The notes under the pieces were generated by a model. That model had not been told where the DNA came from. It ran no database searches and saw only the letters and a list, made by a program, of their open reading frames with translations. Positions 25,075-33,850 of a stretch of 64,000 nucleotides of DNA are shown one piece after another (positions within the stretch are counted from its first letter, which is position 1; each line of letters begins with the position of its first letter). The translations under genes and the position numbers were made by a program. Origin of the DNA: an uncultured bacterium (GTDB taxonomy: Bacteria > Verrucomicrobiota > Lentisphaeria > Victivallales > UBA1829); the NCBI GenBank assembly GCA_949297765.1, contig CASFTV010000006.1, positions 62,001-126,000 of the forward strand. The letters are read 5' to 3'.

Positions 25075-25117
25075 ACAGCAACCTCGTCAATCGTTGATTG
25101 GAAGAACAATGGTTTTT

Positions 25118-25145
25118 ATTATACACCCTCTTCCCTCTTTTTCAA
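25118..25145 (-). promoter_or_regulatory. Promoter of the SGNH hydrolase gene
   Basis: On the minus strand TTGAAA (25145-25140), 16 bp, TATAAT (25123-25118). A small inverted repeat CAATC-GTT-GATTG (25088-25100) lies in the leader and could be a regulator site. Confidence 0.6.
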
Positions 25146-25255
25146 ATTCATTCCCTCTTTCATTCCCTCCCGGCGGCAGAGGGCGGAAGGGAAAATTCTC
25201 CGGAAGAATTTTCCGGAAAGAGAGCGGAAAAGCGGAAATGCTCACGGATTTCGTC

Positions 25256-25283
25256 TGTACTTTTCCGAAAAAAGTGATATATT
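25256..25283 (+). promoter_or_regulatory. Candidate promoter of recQ
   Basis: TGTACT, 16 bp, TATATT (25278-25283), 26 bp before the recQ start. The -35 is poor. Confidence 0.4.
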
Positions 25284-25308
25284 TCCGTTTTAACAATCAG
25301 GGGAGATC

Positions 25309-27690
25309 ATGAACCGCCTTCTTCACGAGACACTGAAACGCTATTTCGGATTCGACACCTTCCTCGACAACCAGGAATCCATCGTGGAGGAGATCCGTTC
25401 CGGGAAAGATCTCTGTGTCATCATGCCGACCGGCGCAGGCAAATCGCTCTGCTATCAGCTGCCGATTCTGATGAAAGAGAGCTATGGGATCGTTGTATCG
25501 CCGCTGATCTCGCTGATGAAGGATCAGGTGGACTCCCTTCACGGGAAAGGCATTCCCGCCGCCTGCATCAATACGACCGTTCCGCCGGCGGAACAGTATG
25601 CGATTCTGCGCGATGTGGAAGCGGGTGCGCTTAAACTGCTCTATGTGGCGCCCGAACGGTTTCAGGCGGACTCCTTCCGCAGCTTTCTCCGCGGAAATCC
25701 GCCGGAAATCATGGTGGTGGACGAGGCACACTGCATCAGCCAGTGGGGACATGATTTCCGGCCCGCCTATGCACGGCTCGGGGAAATCGTGGAACAGTTT
25801 TCAATCCGGCAGGTCTGCGCATTCACCGCAACGGCGACCGCGCAGGTCTGTGAAGATATTCTCCGGCAGCTCCGCCGTCCGGAAATGGAACTCCGGGTTG
25901 CCGGATTCAAGCGGCCGAATCTCTCCTTTTCGGTAATCCGCTGTTCCGGCGCGGAAGACAAAAACCGGGCGCTGAAAAATCTTCTGCGCAAAAAGGTCCC
26001 GACCATCATCTACGCCTCCACCCGGAAAGCCGTGGAACAGCTCCATTCCGAGTTCGGTTTTCTCCCCTATCATGCGGGGATGAGCGACGAAAAACGGACC
26101 GAAGTCCAGAACCGCTTCATGACCGATCCCTGTCCGGTTCTCGCGGCGACAAACGCATTCGGAATGGGAATCGACCGTCCGGACGTCCGCCTTGTCATCC
26201 ACTACAACATCACAGCCTCCCTGGAGGCCTACTATCAGGAAGCCGGACGCGCAGGACGGGATGGAGAACCCGCCGAATGCGTCCTTCTCTTCTCCTACAG
26301 CGACCGTTTCATTCAGGAGTTCATGCTCGACATGAGCAATCCCTCCGAACAGCGGATCCGCGAGATCTACGATCTTCTCCTTGCGATGGCTCTGGAGCAG
26401 AAAAGTCCGACCATTGAATTCACGCCGGAGGAGCTCCTCGCCCGTCTGGACTCCGACGCGAAAGAGGGGCAGATCGCCCCCGCGCTCGCCGTTCTCGAAA
26501 AAAACGGCTGCATCGAACGCGGATACCGTCAGCAGGGCAGCGGTGTTCTTGTCATTCCCGGCGATCCGGCAGCACTTCTCGCGGCGCACGAATCGCAATC
26601 CACCCAGCGTTCGCGGTTTCTCTACCGGGTGGTCCGGACCTTCGGGGAGCGTCTGCGGGAAGGAATCTCCTGTTCCTGTGAACAGCTCGCCCGCATCGCC
26701 GGACTCTCTCCGGAGCAGATCCGGCGGGTCCTGAGCAATCTCGCTCAGACAAATCTCCTGATCTGGACTCCGCCGTTCGCAGGAAACACGGTCACTCTTC
26801 TCCATCCCGACGCGGAGGAACCGGAGATCGACTTCTCCGCTCTCATGCTCAAGCGGGAGATGGAATTCCGCCGTCTGGAAGAGGTGATCGAATACACGCG
26901 GACCACACGCTGCCGTCAGGCGTTCCTGATCTCTTATTTCGGAGAAAATGTCGACTCCTGGAGCTGCCGCTCCTGCGACAACTGCGGCGGGGCCGGAAGT
27001 GCCGCCGCCCTCCTCCGCGATCTCTCGGAAACGGAAGAAGAGGCCGTCCGCGCGATTCTCCATGCCGCAGACGCATTTTCCGGACGCATCGGACGGGGAA
27101 AACTCAGCCTGATCCTCGCAGGATCGCGGCGCCCGGAAATCGTCGAACGCGGACTCGACAGATCCCCCTTCTTCGGACGATTGAAAAAACTCCGGCAGAA
27201 TAATATTCTGATGTTTTTGAAAGCTCTGGAAGATGCGGGATGTCTGGAACGAACCGGAAATCCGGAATATCCCTGTCTCGGATTAACCTGCTTCGGAGAA
27301 AATGTAATGGCGGGCGTTGAAAAGATTCGTCTGTTCCTTCCGGAAACCGACCTTCCGTCATCCCCGTCTTCTTCCGGAAAACGCGGAGGAAAAACCGTCC
27401 GCCCGGAAAAGATTCTAAGCTCCTCCGTCATCGGATCCAGAAGCGGAGAAGGAGAACTTTATGACCGTCTCCGTCAGCTCCGCGTGAAAATTGCGGACAA
27501 GCGTCATGTCCCTGTTTACTGCATTCTTTCCAACGACGCTCTCGCCGGTCTTGCGGAAGCAAAACCGGAAACGCCCGACGAAGCGCTCGAAGTCCGCGGA
27601 ATCGGTGTCGCCAAGCTGACCACGATCGTCCCTCAATTTCTCCGGGAAATCGCCCGATGGAAGGCGGAAGAAAGGTCTGGTGAAGCATGA
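25309..27690 (+). CDS. recQ: ATP-dependent DNA helicase RecQ
   Basis: A 793-residue 3'-5' DNA helicase of recombination and repair. Walker A is MPTGAGKS (near residue 40), the DEAH box is VVDEAHCISQWGHDFRP (near 138), and motif VI is QEAGRAGRDGEPAEC. The zinc-binding module has CRQAFL and CRSCDNC. The winged-helix region follows, and a C-terminal HRDC domain (about 715-790) has LRVKIADKRHVPVYCILSN. The protein is longer than E. coli RecQ (about 610) because of a spacer between the zinc module and HRDC. A GGGGAG site precedes ATG 25309. Confidence 0.95.
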   Translation: MNRLLHETLKRYFGFDTFLDNQESIVEEIRSGKDLCVIMPTGAGKSLCYQLPILMKESYGIVVSPLISLMKDQVDSLHGKGIPAACINTTVPPAEQYAILRDVEAGALKLLYVAPERFQADSFRSFLRGNPPEIMVVDEAHCISQWGHDFRPAYARLGEIVEQFSIRQVCAFTATATAQVCEDILRQLRRPEMELRVAGFKRPNLSFSVIRCSGAEDKNRALKNLLRKKVPTIIYASTRKAVEQLHSEFGFLPYHAGMSDEKRTEVQNRFMTDPCPVLAATNAFGMGIDRPDVRLVIHYNITASLEAYYQEAGRAGRDGEPAECVLLFSYSDRFIQEFMLDMSNPSEQRIREIYDLLLAMALEQKSPTIEFTPEELLARLDSDAKEGQIAPALAVLEKNGCIERGYRQQGSGVLVIPGDPAALLAAHESQSTQRSRFLYRVVRTFGERLREGISCSCEQLARIAGLSPEQIRRVLSNLAQTNLLIWTPPFAGNTVTLLHPDAEEPEIDFSALMLKREMEFRRLEEVIEYTRTTRCRQAFLISYFGENVDSWSCRSCDNCGGAGSAAALLRDLSETEEEAVRAILHAADAFSGRIGRGKLSLILAGSRRPEIVERGLDRSPFFGRLKKLRQNNILMFLKALEDAGCLERTGNPEYPCLGLTCFGENVMAGVEKIRLFLPETDLPSSPSSSGKRGGKTVRPEKILSSSVIGSRSGEGELYDRLRQLRVKIADKRHVPVYCILSNDALAGLAEAKPETPDEALEVRGIGVAKLTTIVPQFLREIARWKAEERSGEA

Positions 27691-27714
27691 GATATGTGAG
27701 ATATGTGAGATATG
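27688..27714 (+). repeat. 9-bp tandem repeat, three copies, at the recQ stop
   Basis: TGAGATATG is repeated three times without gaps, starting on the recQ stop codon. Each copy carries an in-frame TGA, so slippage would not lengthen RecQ. Confidence 0.8.
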
Positions 27715-27731
27715 CAGGGAGAAGACGGCAG

Positions 27732-27811
27732 ATGGCAAATATGCGAGAAGGAAAAACCTTTTGAGGAAAGGTTCTTTCCTTCTCGCGCTCTTCCTTTTCC
27801 AAACCTTTTCG
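27732..27811 (+). repeat. 80-bp dispersed hairpin repeat, copy 1
   Basis: It matches 28588-28667 over 80 bp with two mismatches, and the last 73 bp are identical. The core (27743-27786) is a hairpin: GCGAGAAGGAAA plus AACCTTT pairs with AAAGGTT plus TTTCCTTCTCGC, giving 19 pairs with one bulged C and the loop TGAGG. A pyrimidine-rich tail (GCTCTTCCTTTTCC) follows. It lies between recQ and the acetyltransferase gene in direct orientation to copy 2, and may terminate recQ. Confidence 0.85.
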
Positions 27812-27935
27812 TTTTCCGGATTGTTCGGTCTGTCTTCTCCCCGTCTCTCCGGGAAATTTGCAAAACAGGATTTCCGGTAGTAGATTAAAGGGAGTACTGT
27901 TCTCGTTCAGCGAAAAAATCCTGGTGAGGAGGAAT

Positions 27936-28565
27936 ATGGAGCCTTTTTTCATTCGATTGCTTGCAAATGTGCTCTATTTTTACAGTGCCCGGAAACGCCG
28001 GGATTTCCGGCGGCGGTATTCCCGGAGCAGCCGCCTGAGCAGAAAATTGTTTCAGCAGGGAATCATCGGGGAATATACCTATGTGGGAGGGAAATGTGCC
28101 ATTGTGGACTCCCGTTCCAGGATAGGGAAGTTTTGTTCTATCGCAAAAAATGTCTCCATCGGAACGACGATGCACCCGATCCACACGCTGACAACGCATC
28201 CGGTCTCTTATCTCGGGTCATGGGGAACACTGAAGATTCTTCCGGAAAACCGGATCGAATTTCAGAACAAACGCCCGGTCCGGATCGGAAACGACGTCTG
28301 GATCGGATTCAACGCAGTTCTTATGGATGGGATAACCGTTGGTGACGGAGCCGTTATCGGCGCGGGAGCAGTTGTGACAAAGGATATTCCGCCTTATGCG
28401 GTTGCCGTGGGAGTTCCCGCCCGCGTCATCAAATACCGCTTCGATGCTGAAACCATTCAACGGCTTCTCAAAGCCCGCTGGTGGGATCGGCCGCCGGAAA
28501 TCATTGCAAAACTGCCTCAGGGAGATATTTCCGCCGCGCTGGAAATACTGGAAAAAAACTCCTGA
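27936..28565 (+). CDS. CatB-related O-acetyltransferase (left-handed beta-helix)
   Basis: A 209-residue hexapeptide-repeat acetyltransferase of the xenobiotic/CatB group. The core has IGKFCSIAKNVSIG, the catalytic-His segment TMHPIHTLTTHP, and the closing coils RIGNDVWIGFNAVLMDG, VGDGAVIGAGAVVTKDIPPY and GVPARVIKYRF. Such proteins acetylate hydroxyls of sugars, nodulation-type glycans or chloramphenicol-like drugs; in this context an envelope sugar is at least as likely as a drug. ATG 27936 has GAGGAGG before it. Directly repeated hairpin elements flank it on both sides, which hints at transfer as a cassette. Confidence 0.85.
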   Translation: MEPFFIRLLANVLYFYSARKRRDFRRRYSRSSRLSRKLFQQGIIGEYTYVGGKCAIVDSRSRIGKFCSIAKNVSIGTTMHPIHTLTTHPVSYLGSWGTLKILPENRIEFQNKRPVRIGNDVWIGFNAVLMDGITVGDGAVIGAGAVVTKDIPPYAVAVGVPARVIKYRFDAETIQRLLKARWWDRPPEIIAKLPQGDISAALEILEKNS

Positions 28566-28587
28566 GGGTTCTCCGCCGGAGGGCGAA

Positions 28588-28667
28588 ATGGCGGATATGC
28601 GAGAAGGAAAAACCTTTTGAGGAAAGGTTCTTTCCTTCTCGCGCTCTTCCTTTTCCAAACCTTTTCG
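28588..28667 (+). repeat. 80-bp dispersed hairpin repeat, copy 2
   Basis: Second copy of the element at 27732, starting 22 bp after the acetyltransferase stop and ending 6 bp before the queA stop on the opposite strand. The hairpin core is 28599-28642. It separates two convergent genes, so a terminator role in one or both directions is plausible. Confidence 0.85.
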
Positions 28668-28673
28668 GGAACT

Positions 28674-29720
28674 TTATTTCAGGATCAGCATGCAGTCGCC
28701 GTAACTGAAGAAGCGCATCCGTTCCCGCACCGCGGCACGATAGGCGTTCATCGTATGTTCGTAGCCGGCAAACGCGCAGACCAGCATCAGAAGTGTGCTT
28801 TTGGGAAGGTGGAAGTTGGTCAGAAGGATGTCGGCCGAAAGAACCGGTTTCGGCGGATGGAGGAAGATATCGGTGCTGCCGGTATGGGCCTGGAACAGGC
28901 GGTCCGGTGTCACGCAGGATTCCAGAACCCGCAGAGTCGTGGTGCCGACCGCAGCGATCCGGTGACCGTTCCGCCGGGTTTCATTCAGGAGCGCGGCGGC
29001 CGACTCGGAAAAGGTGTATTCCTCCGAGTGCATTTTATGATCGGTGATCTCGTCCTCCGTCACCGGTTTGAATGTCCCTGCGCCGACGTGCAGAGTCAGT
29101 TCCGCCCGGCGGACGCCTTTTTCCTCCAGGCCGGCAAGGATCTCTTTTGTGAAATGGAGTCCGGCGGTCGGCGCCGCCACCGCACCGGGCGTTTCCGCGT
29201 AGACCGTCTGATAGCGTTCCGCATCCGGCGGAAGGCTTTGACGTTTGATGTAAGGCGGAAGCGGAACATGTCCGCACTCCTCCAGGATCCGGTCGGCCGA
29301 TGCGCCCGAGAACGAAACCGTGCAGACCCCTGAAGGATCTTTGGCAAGTACGGTCAGGCGGTACGGAGAAGGAGTTCCGTCCTGCCGTAGAATGGAAAGG
29401 ACCGTTCCTTCCGGCGCCCGTTTCCCCGGCTTGAGGAAACAACTCCAGCACAACGGATCCGATTCGGGGCGGAGAAGCATGATCTCCAGCCGTGCGCCCG
29501 TCTCCTTGAGGGCGAACAAACGGGCGCGGATCACGCGGGTGTTGTTGACCGTCAGGCAGTCGCCGCTTTGAAGGAAGTCGCCGATGCGGCGGAACGGAAG
29601 GATTTCCCATGCGCCGTCCGCCGCGCGGAGAACCATCATCCGGGAGTCGCCCCGCTGTTCCGGAGGATTCTGGGCGATCAGTTCCTCCGGGAGGGAATAA
29701 TCGAAATCAGCGGTGCGCAT
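28674..29720 (-). CDS. queA: S-adenosylmethionine:tRNA ribosyltransferase-isomerase
   Basis: A 348-residue enzyme that transfers the ribosyl part of SAM to 7-aminomethyl-7-deazaguanine in tRNA, making epoxyqueuosine. Signatures are DFDYSLPEELIAQNP, VNNTRVIRARLF, YQTVYAETPGAVAAPTAGLHF, LHVGAGTFKPV and HKMHSEEY. Length is normal. The start overlaps the glgA stop by 14 bp, so it is the third gene of the rhomboid-glgA-queA unit. Other queuosine genes are not in the window. Confidence 0.96.
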   Translation of the reverse strand: MRTADFDYSLPEELIAQNPPEQRGDSRMMVLRAADGAWEILPFRRIGDFLQSGDCLTVNNTRVIRARLFALKETGARLEIMLLRPESDPLCWSCFLKPGKRAPEGTVLSILRQDGTPSPYRLTVLAKDPSGVCTVSFSGASADRILEECGHVPLPPYIKRQSLPPDAERYQTVYAETPGAVAAPTAGLHFTKEILAGLEEKGVRRAELTLHVGAGTFKPVTEDEITDHKMHSEEYTFSESAAALLNETRRNGHRIAAVGTTTLRVLESCVTPDRLFQAHTGSTDIFLHPPKPVLSADILLTNFHLPKSTLLMLVCAFAGYEHTMNAYRAAVRERMRFFSYGDCMLILK

Positions 29721-31176
29721 CGTCGTACATTGTCTCGTATTGGGAGGCGGTATGGTTCCAGGAGAAATCCGCGGTCATTCCGTTGCGGCGCATCCGGGCG
29801 ATGTCATCCGGGCGGTTCGCCCAGACATCGGCGGCCCAGCGGATCGTGGCATTCAGGGAGGCCGCGTTGAGATCCCAGAGGACAAAACCTGTCGAGCGGT
29901 CCAGCGTCGCCGGATCGTAATTGAAGACGGTGTCCGCAAGGCCGCCGGTATGACGGACGACCGGGAGCGTTCCGTACGCCATGGAATACATCTGGTTGAG
30001 TCCGCAGGGTTCGTAGCGCGACGGCATGATGAACAGATCGGCCCCGGCCTCGACAAGGTGGGCCGCCGGTTCCCCTGCGTACCCAAGATACAGACCGAAT
30101 TTACCGGGATATTTTCCCGCCAGATAGTTCAGATAGCCTTCAATGTTCCGGTCGCCGGAGGTGACAACCACGAACTGATAGTCGCACTCCCGCAGCAGTT
30201 CTTCCAGCCCGAACGCGAACACATCGAGTCCTTTCTGGTAGGCAAGCCGGGAAATGACCGCAAAGATCGGCACATCGGACCGCTGTTCCAGACCGTATTT
30301 TTTCTGAAGAGCGCGGCGGCATTCCGCTTTTCCTGCCATGTCGTCGGCGGAGAAGACCGCGGGAAGATACGGATCGCGTGACGGATTCCAGACCTCCGTA
30401 TCAATCCCGTTGAGGATTCCGCGCAGCCGTCCGGCGGATGCCCGGGAGCGGAGAGCCCCGTCCAGTCCGAATCCGTATTCGGGCGAGAGGATCTCCTCCG
30501 CGTAGGTCGGACTGACCGTCGAAACCATGTCCGCACACATGATGCCGCCCTTGAGGAAATTCAGCCGGTCGTAGAATTCCAGGCAGAGATAGTTGAAATA
30601 CTCCCATCCGAGACCGGTCCAGTAGAGATTTCCCTTGTCGAAGTTGCCCTGATACCCGATGTTGTGGATTGTCAGAACCGAACGCGTGTTCCGGAACTGT
30701 TCATTTCCGGAATAGAGAGCGCTCCGGAGATAGACGCAGCAGAGAGCCGCGTGCCAGTCGTTTGCATGGAGGATATCCGGAGCAAGGCGGAAGTTCACTG
30801 CAAGTTCCATCGCCGCCCGGCAGAGGAAACTGTAGCGCTGGGCGTTGTCGGCATATTCCTGTCCGTTCCAGTCGTAGAGGTTCGGGCGGTCGAAGAACCG
30901 GTGGTATTCGATGAAATACCATGTCAGATTCTCATGGGGGCGCAGAACGTTGACTTTCGCCCATTCGCATCCGTCGCCGAACGGGATGCGCAGGAGATCG
31001 TGAACCTCGTCGAACTTGAGATTCAGCTTTCCCATGAGCTGGGGATAAAACGGCATGACGACGGATACCTTGTGTCCGCGGGCGGCAAGCGCGGAGGGAA
31101 GCGCCGAGGAGACATCGGCGAGTCCCCCGGTTTTTGCAAACGGCACCGCTTCGCTGGTGACCCAGAGAATGTTCAT
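29707..31176 (-). CDS. glgA: Glycogen (starch) synthase, GT5 family
   Basis: A 489-residue enzyme that elongates alpha-1,4-glucan from ADP-glucose. The N-terminal nucleotide-sugar loop is KTGGLADVSSALP (K15), followed by HANDWHAALCCVYL and TIHNIGYQGNF. The C-terminal domain has FAVISRLAYQKGLD and MPSRYEPCGLNQMYSMAYGTLPVVRHTGGL, trimmed here to family motifs. Length and motifs indicate a functional protein and the ability to store glycogen. It sits 16 bp after the rhomboid gene in a minus-strand operon. Confidence 0.96.
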   Translation of the reverse strand: MNILWVTSEAVPFAKTGGLADVSSALPSALAARGHKVSVVMPFYPQLMGKLNLKFDEVHDLLRIPFGDGCEWAKVNVLRPHENLTWYFIEYHRFFDRPNLYDWNGQEYADNAQRYSFLCRAAMELAVNFRLAPDILHANDWHAALCCVYLRSALYSGNEQFRNTRSVLTIHNIGYQGNFDKGNLYWTGLGWEYFNYLCLEFYDRLNFLKGGIMCADMVSTVSPTYAEEILSPEYGFGLDGALRSRASAGRLRGILNGIDTEVWNPSRDPYLPAVFSADDMAGKAECRRALQKKYGLEQRSDVPIFAVISRLAYQKGLDVFAFGLEELLRECDYQFVVVTSGDRNIEGYLNYLAGKYPGKFGLYLGYAGEPAAHLVEAGADLFIMPSRYEPCGLNQMYSMAYGTLPVVRHTGGLADTVFNYDPATLDRSTGFVLWDLNAASLNATIRWAADVWANRPDDIARMRRNGMTADFSWNHTASQYETMYDDAHR

Positions 31177-31192
31177 GGCAGACTCCTTTCTC

Positions 31193-32056
31193 TTATTTCG
31201 GAGATTTCATCTGTTCCCGAGCCTTCCGCAGCGTTTCCATCTCCTCTTCGGAGAGGCTGTTCACGCCGGTTCTGGAAAGTTTATCGAGAATGCGGTCGAT
31301 CTCCTCCGACGGGATCGGACCGTTGTTGAAACTGCGTTCTCCGGAAGACACGCTCCATCCCCGTCCCCGCGGGTTTCGGAATTCCCGCATCCGGGGAGAC
31401 TGCCTCCGTCCTTTCCCGAACAGCAGATCCAGCGGACTCCACACAATCTCCTGCCGCAGAAACAGCTCCATGAACAGGAATCCCGCCAGAAATCCCCCGA
31501 TATGGGCTAGATAGGCAACATTCGAATGAACATTCAGTCCCTGCTGAAGCACTTCCAGAATAATGTAAACCACCGCCATCGTCTTCAGTTTGACCGGGAC
31601 AGGGAAAAAGAGCAGCAGAACGCGGATGTCGGGCATCATCATCGCGGTTGCCATAATCACGCCGACCACCGCGCCCGACGCCCCCAGCAGCACCGCCGGA
31701 AGATGATGGTTGAACACATACCACAGCACATTGCCCGCCACTCCCGACACCAGATAAAGATTCAGAAAATTCTTCCAGCCGAGAACCGGCGCGGAAAGCG
31801 ACCCGAACATCCACAACCCGAACATGTTGAAAAACAGATGCCAGAAATCGACATGCGTGAACGCCGCCGTCAGGAACCGCCACAGCTCCATCCGGTGGAC
31901 CGCTCCCGGCGCCAGCACAAGACGGTCTGCAAGGGAGCCGCCCAGCATCCAGATCACCACATTGACTGCGATCAGAAGAAACAGGCACATGGATCCGGAA
32001 GCCGCTGTCTTTTCCGGCTCCTGCATGCGCCGCATATAATCCCGTTCACCCAACAT
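31193..32056 (-). CDS. Rhomboid family intramembrane serine protease
   Basis: A 287-residue membrane protein with six predicted helices. Rhomboid motifs are present: HLFFNMFGLWMFG (helix 2), GASGAVVGVI with the catalytic Ser, and YLAHIGGFLAGF with the catalytic His. The C-terminal soluble tail ends IDRILDKLSRTGVNSLSEEE, a short motif seen in many rhomboids of Bacteroidetes and PVC bacteria. It cleaves membrane proteins within the bilayer; the substrate is unknown. GGAGG precedes ATG 32056, and a promoter lies just upstream, inside the end of ctp. Confidence 0.92.
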   Translation of the reverse strand: MLGERDYMRRMQEPEKTAASGSMCLFLLIAVNVVIWMLGGSLADRLVLAPGAVHRMELWRFLTAAFTHVDFWHLFFNMFGLWMFGSLSAPVLGWKNFLNLYLVSGVAGNVLWYVFNHHLPAVLLGASGAVVGVIMATAMMMPDIRVLLLFFPVPVKLKTMAVVYIILEVLQQGLNVHSNVAYLAHIGGFLAGFLFMELFLRQEIVWSPLDLLFGKGRRQSPRMREFRNPRGRGWSVSSGERSFNNGPIPSEEIDRILDKLSRTGVNSLSEEEMETLRKAREQMKSPK

Positions 32057-32074
32057 AAGAACCTCCGTTCCGAT

Positions 32075-32103
32075 AATATACTTCCCGAATGGCGGATAGT
32101 CAA
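32075..32103 (-). promoter_or_regulatory. Promoter of rhomboid-glgA-queA
   Basis: On the minus strand TTGACT, 17 bp, TATATT. The -35 overlaps the stop region of the upstream protease gene. Confidence 0.65.
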
Positions 32104-33353
32104 TTTTTTTCCGCTTTCCGGAAGATGTTGATCCCTTTCAGGATCTCGATTGCCCGGGCGAGCTGGGGATCCCGGTACTTCCCGGACTGCAGAAGCGGCG
32201 GCTGTTCCCCCCGCGTGACAAGATGCCGTGCAATGGCGGCGCTCTGGGCCGGACTGGTGTTCACTTCGATATCGGGCCGCACGCCGTTTCCATGAATCAG
32301 ACGGCGGCTCGGCGTATAATATTTTGCGGTCGTGATCCGGAGTGCGCCCCCGTCGGAGAGCGGAATGATCACCTGCACCGATCCCTTCCCGAAGGTCCGC
32401 GATCCGACAAGGACCGCCCGTTTGTAATCCTGCAGGCAGGCCGCAAGGATTTCCGCCGCGCTTGCGGAGTTCTCGTTGACCAGCACCGCAAGCGGAAGAT
32501 CCGGATCTTTCCAGCAGTCGACCGAGTTGTGCCGGACCGTTTTTTCCGCCCGTCCCTCCACCGAAACGACGAGTTTGTCCGCAGGGATGAAGCGGCTGAT
32601 CGTCTCCACGGCGGAGTTCAGCAGACCGCCCGGATTGTTCCGAAGATCAATAATCAGTCCTTCCGCCCCGTCCTTCTTCAGTTTCTTCAGCGCCTTTTCA
32701 ACATCCGCCGCCGTGGTTGCGGAAAACTGCGAAATGCGAAGGTAGGCAATCCTGTCCGCGATCAGCGAAGGCGCCTTGACCGAACTGACCGCGATTTCCG
32801 CTCGCGTAACTGTGATCTCTCTGGTCTGATCCCCTTCCGGGCGGTAGATCTTCAGTTTCAGGACTGTTCCCGGCGGACCCTTCATCCGCCGGACACACTC
32901 CGTCAGCGAAAGCGGCCGAGCGTCCTTTCCGTCGATTTCCATGACGATATCTCCGGCCTGCAGACCGGCTTTCATCGCGGGGGACCCTTCCATGACGGAA
33001 ACAATTTCCAGCGCATTGTTCTTCGAGGTTACCACCACGCCGATCCCCGGGAATTTCCCGCGCGTGTCCTCCACGGTCGACCGGAAACGGTCCGGCTCCT
33101 CGTAGGTGCTGAACGGATCCAGTTCCTGGAGCATCCCCCGCATGGCGGCGCGGAGAAGATTCTCATAAGAGATCTTTCCCGGATCCACATATTTCTCCCG
33201 GAGAAGCTCCAGCGACTCCATGAAAATGGAAAGATTTTTATAAGGAAGATCGGTTTTCTTTTCCGGTTTCTCCTTTTCCGTCTCCGCGGGAGCCGCCGCG
33301 AGCGGCCCGAATACGGCAAACGCAAGGATCAGAATCCATATTTTCTTCATCAT
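32100..33353 (-). CDS. ctpA: S41 family C-terminal processing peptidase
   Basis: A 417-residue exported protease. It has a signal peptide (KKIWILILAFAVFGPLAAA), a tail-specific protease N-terminal part, a PDZ domain (about 100-180, with FPGIGVVVTSKNNALEIVSV) and the S41 catalytic domain. The nucleophile Ser is in LVNENSASAAEILA and the general-base Lys in SRTFGKGSVQ, with RNNPGGLLNSAVE upstream. It acts in the periplasm on protein C-termini. ATG 33353 overlaps the tadA stop, so translation is coupled to tadA. Confidence 0.93.
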   Translation of the reverse strand: MMKKIWILILAFAVFGPLAAAPAETEKEKPEKKTDLPYKNLSIFMESLELLREKYVDPGKISYENLLRAAMRGMLQELDPFSTYEEPDRFRSTVEDTRGKFPGIGVVVTSKNNALEIVSVMEGSPAMKAGLQAGDIVMEIDGKDARPLSLTECVRRMKGPPGTVLKLKIYRPEGDQTREITVTRAEIAVSSVKAPSLIADRIAYLRISQFSATTAADVEKALKKLKKDGAEGLIIDLRNNPGGLLNSAVETISRFIPADKLVVSVEGRAEKTVRHNSVDCWKDPDLPLAVLVNENSASAAEILAACLQDYKRAVLVGSRTFGKGSVQVIIPLSDGGALRITTAKYYTPSRRLIHGNGVRPDIEVNTSPAQSAAIARHLVTRGEQPPLLQSGKYRDPQLARAIEILKGINIFRKAEKN

Positions 33354-33850
33354 TTCGACTCCTCGTTATCTCTCTTTCGAACTCTTGCAAAGAATGCGCG
33401 GATCATCGTTCTGCACTCCTCTTCCAGCACGCCTCCGGTCACCTGCACACGATGGAGCATTCCCGGGAATCCGGTGATGTCCAGTGCGGAACCGGCGCAT
33501 CCGGACCGCGGATCCGCCATTCCATAGACAACGCGTTCCACCCGCGTGTTCACCAGAGCGCCCGCACACATCGCACAAGGCTCCTTTGTCACATACAGCG
33601 TCACGCCGTCGAGTCTCCAGTCTCCGAGGACGGCGGCGGCTTCCGTCATGGCGATCAGTTCCGCATGAGCGGTCGCATCCTTCCGGCGTTCGACCTGATT
33701 CCATCCGCGCGCGATGATGGTGCCGTCCTTCACCGCGACCGCGCCGATCGGGACCTCGTCCGCCGCTCCGGCGATCTCCGCCTGGCGCAGAGCGGCGCGC
33801 ATGAAAAGCTCGTCGTCCGGGTTCGTCCCGCCGGGAAGGTCGGAGTTCAT
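33350..33850 (-). CDS. tadA: tRNA-specific adenosine deaminase
   Basis: A 166-residue zinc deaminase that converts A34 to inosine in tRNA-Arg(ACG). Zinc and catalytic residues are visible in TAHAELIAM (H62, E64) and PCAMCAGALV (C92, C95). The start is ATG 33850, giving an ATGA overlap with the thiC stop; the longer frame to 33913 only extends over thiC. It overlaps ctpA by the same device. The C-terminal GGVLEEECRTMIRAFFARVR is typical of TadA. Confidence 0.93.
   Translation of the reverse strand: MNSDLPGGTNPDDELFMRAALRQAEIAGAADEVPIGAVAVKDGTIIARGWNQVERRKDATAHAELIAMTEAAAVLGDWRLDGVTLYVTKEPCAMCAGALVNTRVERVVYGMADPRSGCAGSALDITGFPGMLHRVQVTGGVLEEECRTMIRAFFARVRKRDNEESK

Noticed and set aside
27687-27764. 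25-residue frame overlapping the recQ stop (ATGA)
   Set aside because: It is built from the 9-bp tandem repeat and the hairpin repeat, and no ribosome site precedes it.
27732-28667. Integron attC sites flanking the acetyltransferase gene
   Set aside because: The hairpins lack the R' (GTTRRRY) and R'' (RYYYAAC) core sites at their ends and lack the extrahelical bases typical of attC, so a REP-like element fits better.
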